DNA from: an uncultured Clostridia bacterium
GTDB taxonomy: Bacteria; Bacillota; Clostridia; Christensenellales; Borkfalkiaceae
Length of the DNA: 52,987 bases
Direction of reading: 5' to 3'
NCBI GenBank assembly: GCA_944354035.1
Contig: CALVPS010000010.1
Location: 1-52,987, forward strand
Shown piece by piece: positions 51,747 to 52,987 of the stretch. Numbering within the stretch: the first letter of the stretch is position 1; each line of letters begins with the position of its first letter. The notes under the pieces are model-generated. The model was not told where the DNA came from. It did no database searches and saw nothing but the letters and a program-made list of their open reading frames with translations. The translations under genes were made by a program, and so were the position numbers.

Positions 51747-52928
51747 ATGAAATTTTGTGCGGTGATCTGCGAATATAATCCCTTTCATAACGGACACAGG
51801 TACCAACTGGAACAGATCCGCGCCCGAAGCGGCTGCGACGCGATCGTGTGCCTGATGAGCGGAAACTTTACCCAACGGGGCGAGGCGGCCGTCTTTCATA
51901 AATACGAGCGGGCGCGCCACGCCGTTGCGGGCGGCGCGGACATCGTGCTGGAACTGCCCGCCGCCTTTGCCGTTTCGCCGGCGGAACTGTTTGCCCGCGG
52001 CGCGGTGCACATTCTCGCCTCTCTCCCCGCCGTACACGCGCTGGCCTTCGGCTGCGAAAGCGGCGACGCGGAGGGATTTATGCAGACGGCGCGCGCAACG
52101 CTGGACGAGAGCAAGCAGTTCAAGACCGCGCTGAAGGAAAACATGCGCAACGGCACGTCGTATATCCGCGCGCGCAACGCGGCGCTCCTGTCCGTCGGCG
52201 CCGATGTGGACGAGGCGCTGCTGACTTCGCCGAACAACATTTTGGGCACCGAATACTGCCGCGCCCTGCTTGCGGAGGGAAGCGCCATCCGTCCCCTGCC
52301 CATCCCGCGCGTCGGCGGCGGATATGCCGATACGCATCTGCTGCCCGATTTTTCTTCGGCCACGGCGCTGCGCGGCGCCATGGCGGAGGGCACGCGCAAG
52401 GCAAAAAAAGCCTTAAAACGCAATCTGCCGCCCCATGTATACGCCGCGGCGGCAGCGTACGCCCCCCTTCCGTACGAAAAAGCCGCCCTGTGCGCACTGA
52501 TCGCCGCGGACGAGGCCGCGGTGGCGCAGTGTCCGGACTGCTCGGAGGGGCTGGAAAATCGCTTAAAAAGCATGGCGCGCAGCACGCCGGACTACGGAGC
52601 CATGCTGAAAAAAGTCGTCGGCAAGCGCTACACTCTGTCGCGCCTGAAACGCGTGCTGTTGCAAAACTTTTTAAAGATCTCCTTAAAAGACGTGCAGACC
52701 TACCTGCAGGATCCGCTGTACTGCAAGGTGCTTGCCGTACGGCGCGAGGGGGCGGAAGAATTACTTGCCGCGCTGGGCGGCGGGCATCCCCCGATCGTGC
52801 GCAAGAGCGACTACTCCAACTTAAAAAAGAGCGCGCCGGACTGTTTTGCCGCCGACGTGCGCGCCAACGGCCTGTACAACGCGCTGACGGGAACGCATAC
52901 CAACGAGTACGAGACGCTGTTCGTGTAA
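51747..52928 (+). CDS. tmcAL: tRNA(Met) cytidine acetate ligase TmcAL
   Basis: This 393-residue enzyme uses acetate and ATP to acetylate C34 of elongator tRNA-Met. It starts with the nucleotidyltransferase fold: CAVICEYNPFHNGHRYQLEQ with the HNGH-type motif, then CLMSGNFTQRGEAA, SPNNILGTEYCRAL and SATALRGAM. The ribosome site is unusual: AAAGGA lies about 13 nt upstream with a purine-rich GCGGAAAAAAA between. It stands divergent to pta-ackA, which make and consume acetate. The stop is intact; 52929-52987 holds no gene. Confidence 0.94.
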   Translation: MKFCAVICEYNPFHNGHRYQLEQIRARSGCDAIVCLMSGNFTQRGEAAVFHKYERARHAVAGGADIVLELPAAFAVSPAELFARGAVHILASLPAVHALAFGCESGDAEGFMQTARATLDESKQFKTALKENMRNGTSYIRARNAALLSVGADVDEALLTSPNNILGTEYCRALLAEGSAIRPLPIPRVGGGYADTHLLPDFSSATALRGAMAEGTRKAKKALKRNLPPHVYAAAAAYAPLPYEKAALCALIAADEAAVAQCPDCSEGLENRLKSMARSTPDYGAMLKKVVGKRYTLSRLKRVLLQNFLKISLKDVQTYLQDPLYCKVLAVRREGAEELLAALGGGHPPIVRKSDYSNLKKSAPDCFAADVRANGLYNALTGTHTNEYETLFV

Positions 52929-52987
52929 TATGCGTGCGGACGGCACACAAAGATCGGGACAACAAAGCGGCGCGGGCCCGCGGAAAC

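Overview
This 53 kb window reads as one contig of a GC-rich, strictly anaerobic member of the Clostridia (Bacillota), probably an uncultured gut lineage. The evidence is the Firmicutes-type gene content (mcsA-mcsB-clpC, hprK, tmcAL, radC, a ylxY/M16 pair, CsoR-CopA), the anaerobe-type flavin reductase-rubredoxin, pta-ackA acetate metabolism, consensus sigma-A promoters and dense operons with ATGA overlaps. Genus cannot be assigned by eye. No rRNA or tRNA gene and no CRISPR array was seen.

Layout. 1-1076: no gene; structured repeats and palindromes. 1077-3728 (-): radC, histidine kinase, response regulator. 3935-5209 (+): M20 dipeptidase, then a terminator and a repeat-bearing gap. 5694-8499 (-): small cysteine protein, metallo-beta-lactamase-fold hydrolase, di-iron ferritin-like protein. 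8612-12584 (+): mtn and luxS (SAH recycling / AI-2), ung, apgM and a family protein of unknown role. 12708-18831 (-): clpC, mcsB, mcsA, a DUF1653 protein, a membrane protein and an HTH regulator. 18832-19650: no gene, repeats. 19651-22133 (-): TIR-domain protein overlapping an inositol-phosphatase/HAD fusion. 22266-27089 (-): GH42 beta-galactosidase, tadA, M14 carboxypeptidase, rlmH, CPBP protease. 27170-28527 (+): two-subunit class I fumarase/tartrate dehydratase. 28690-31960: AT-rich island. 32017-43705 (-): acpP and a long operon uvrC-HAD-hprK-U32-mutS2-ylxY-M16-deoxyinosine glycosylase-alkD-like. 43834-47069 (-): arsR and csoR-copA(Z). 47205-49276 (-): IS30 remnant, DUF1508 fragment, flavin reductase-rubredoxin, rpmF, yceD. 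49354-52928: ackA-pta (-) and divergent tmcAL (+).

The most unusual part is the AT-rich island. It carries a two-gene operon, a TrpF-like barrel followed by a large protein with a toroid-like helical N-terminus and a C-terminal TIR-like nucleotide-binding domain. The island lies between what look like the 5' and 3' pieces of one IS200/IS605-type tnpA in the same orientation. This is a candidate mobile anti-phage or NAD-linked system not known to me. A second TIR operon (TIR plus PLD-like/DUF5919 domain, overlapping an IMPase-HAD double phosphatase) lies 7 kb away in normal-GC DNA.

Other notable points: at least five genes whose promoter -10 box sits 6-7 nt before the start codon with no usable Shine-Dalgarno (leaderless mRNAs); a copA read through into copZ at an A7 tract where a -1 shift would restore separate genes; a changed phosphorylation motif in CopA; a DUF1508 domain in frame directly after the UGA of the rubredoxin protein; and a family of structured intergenic repeats.
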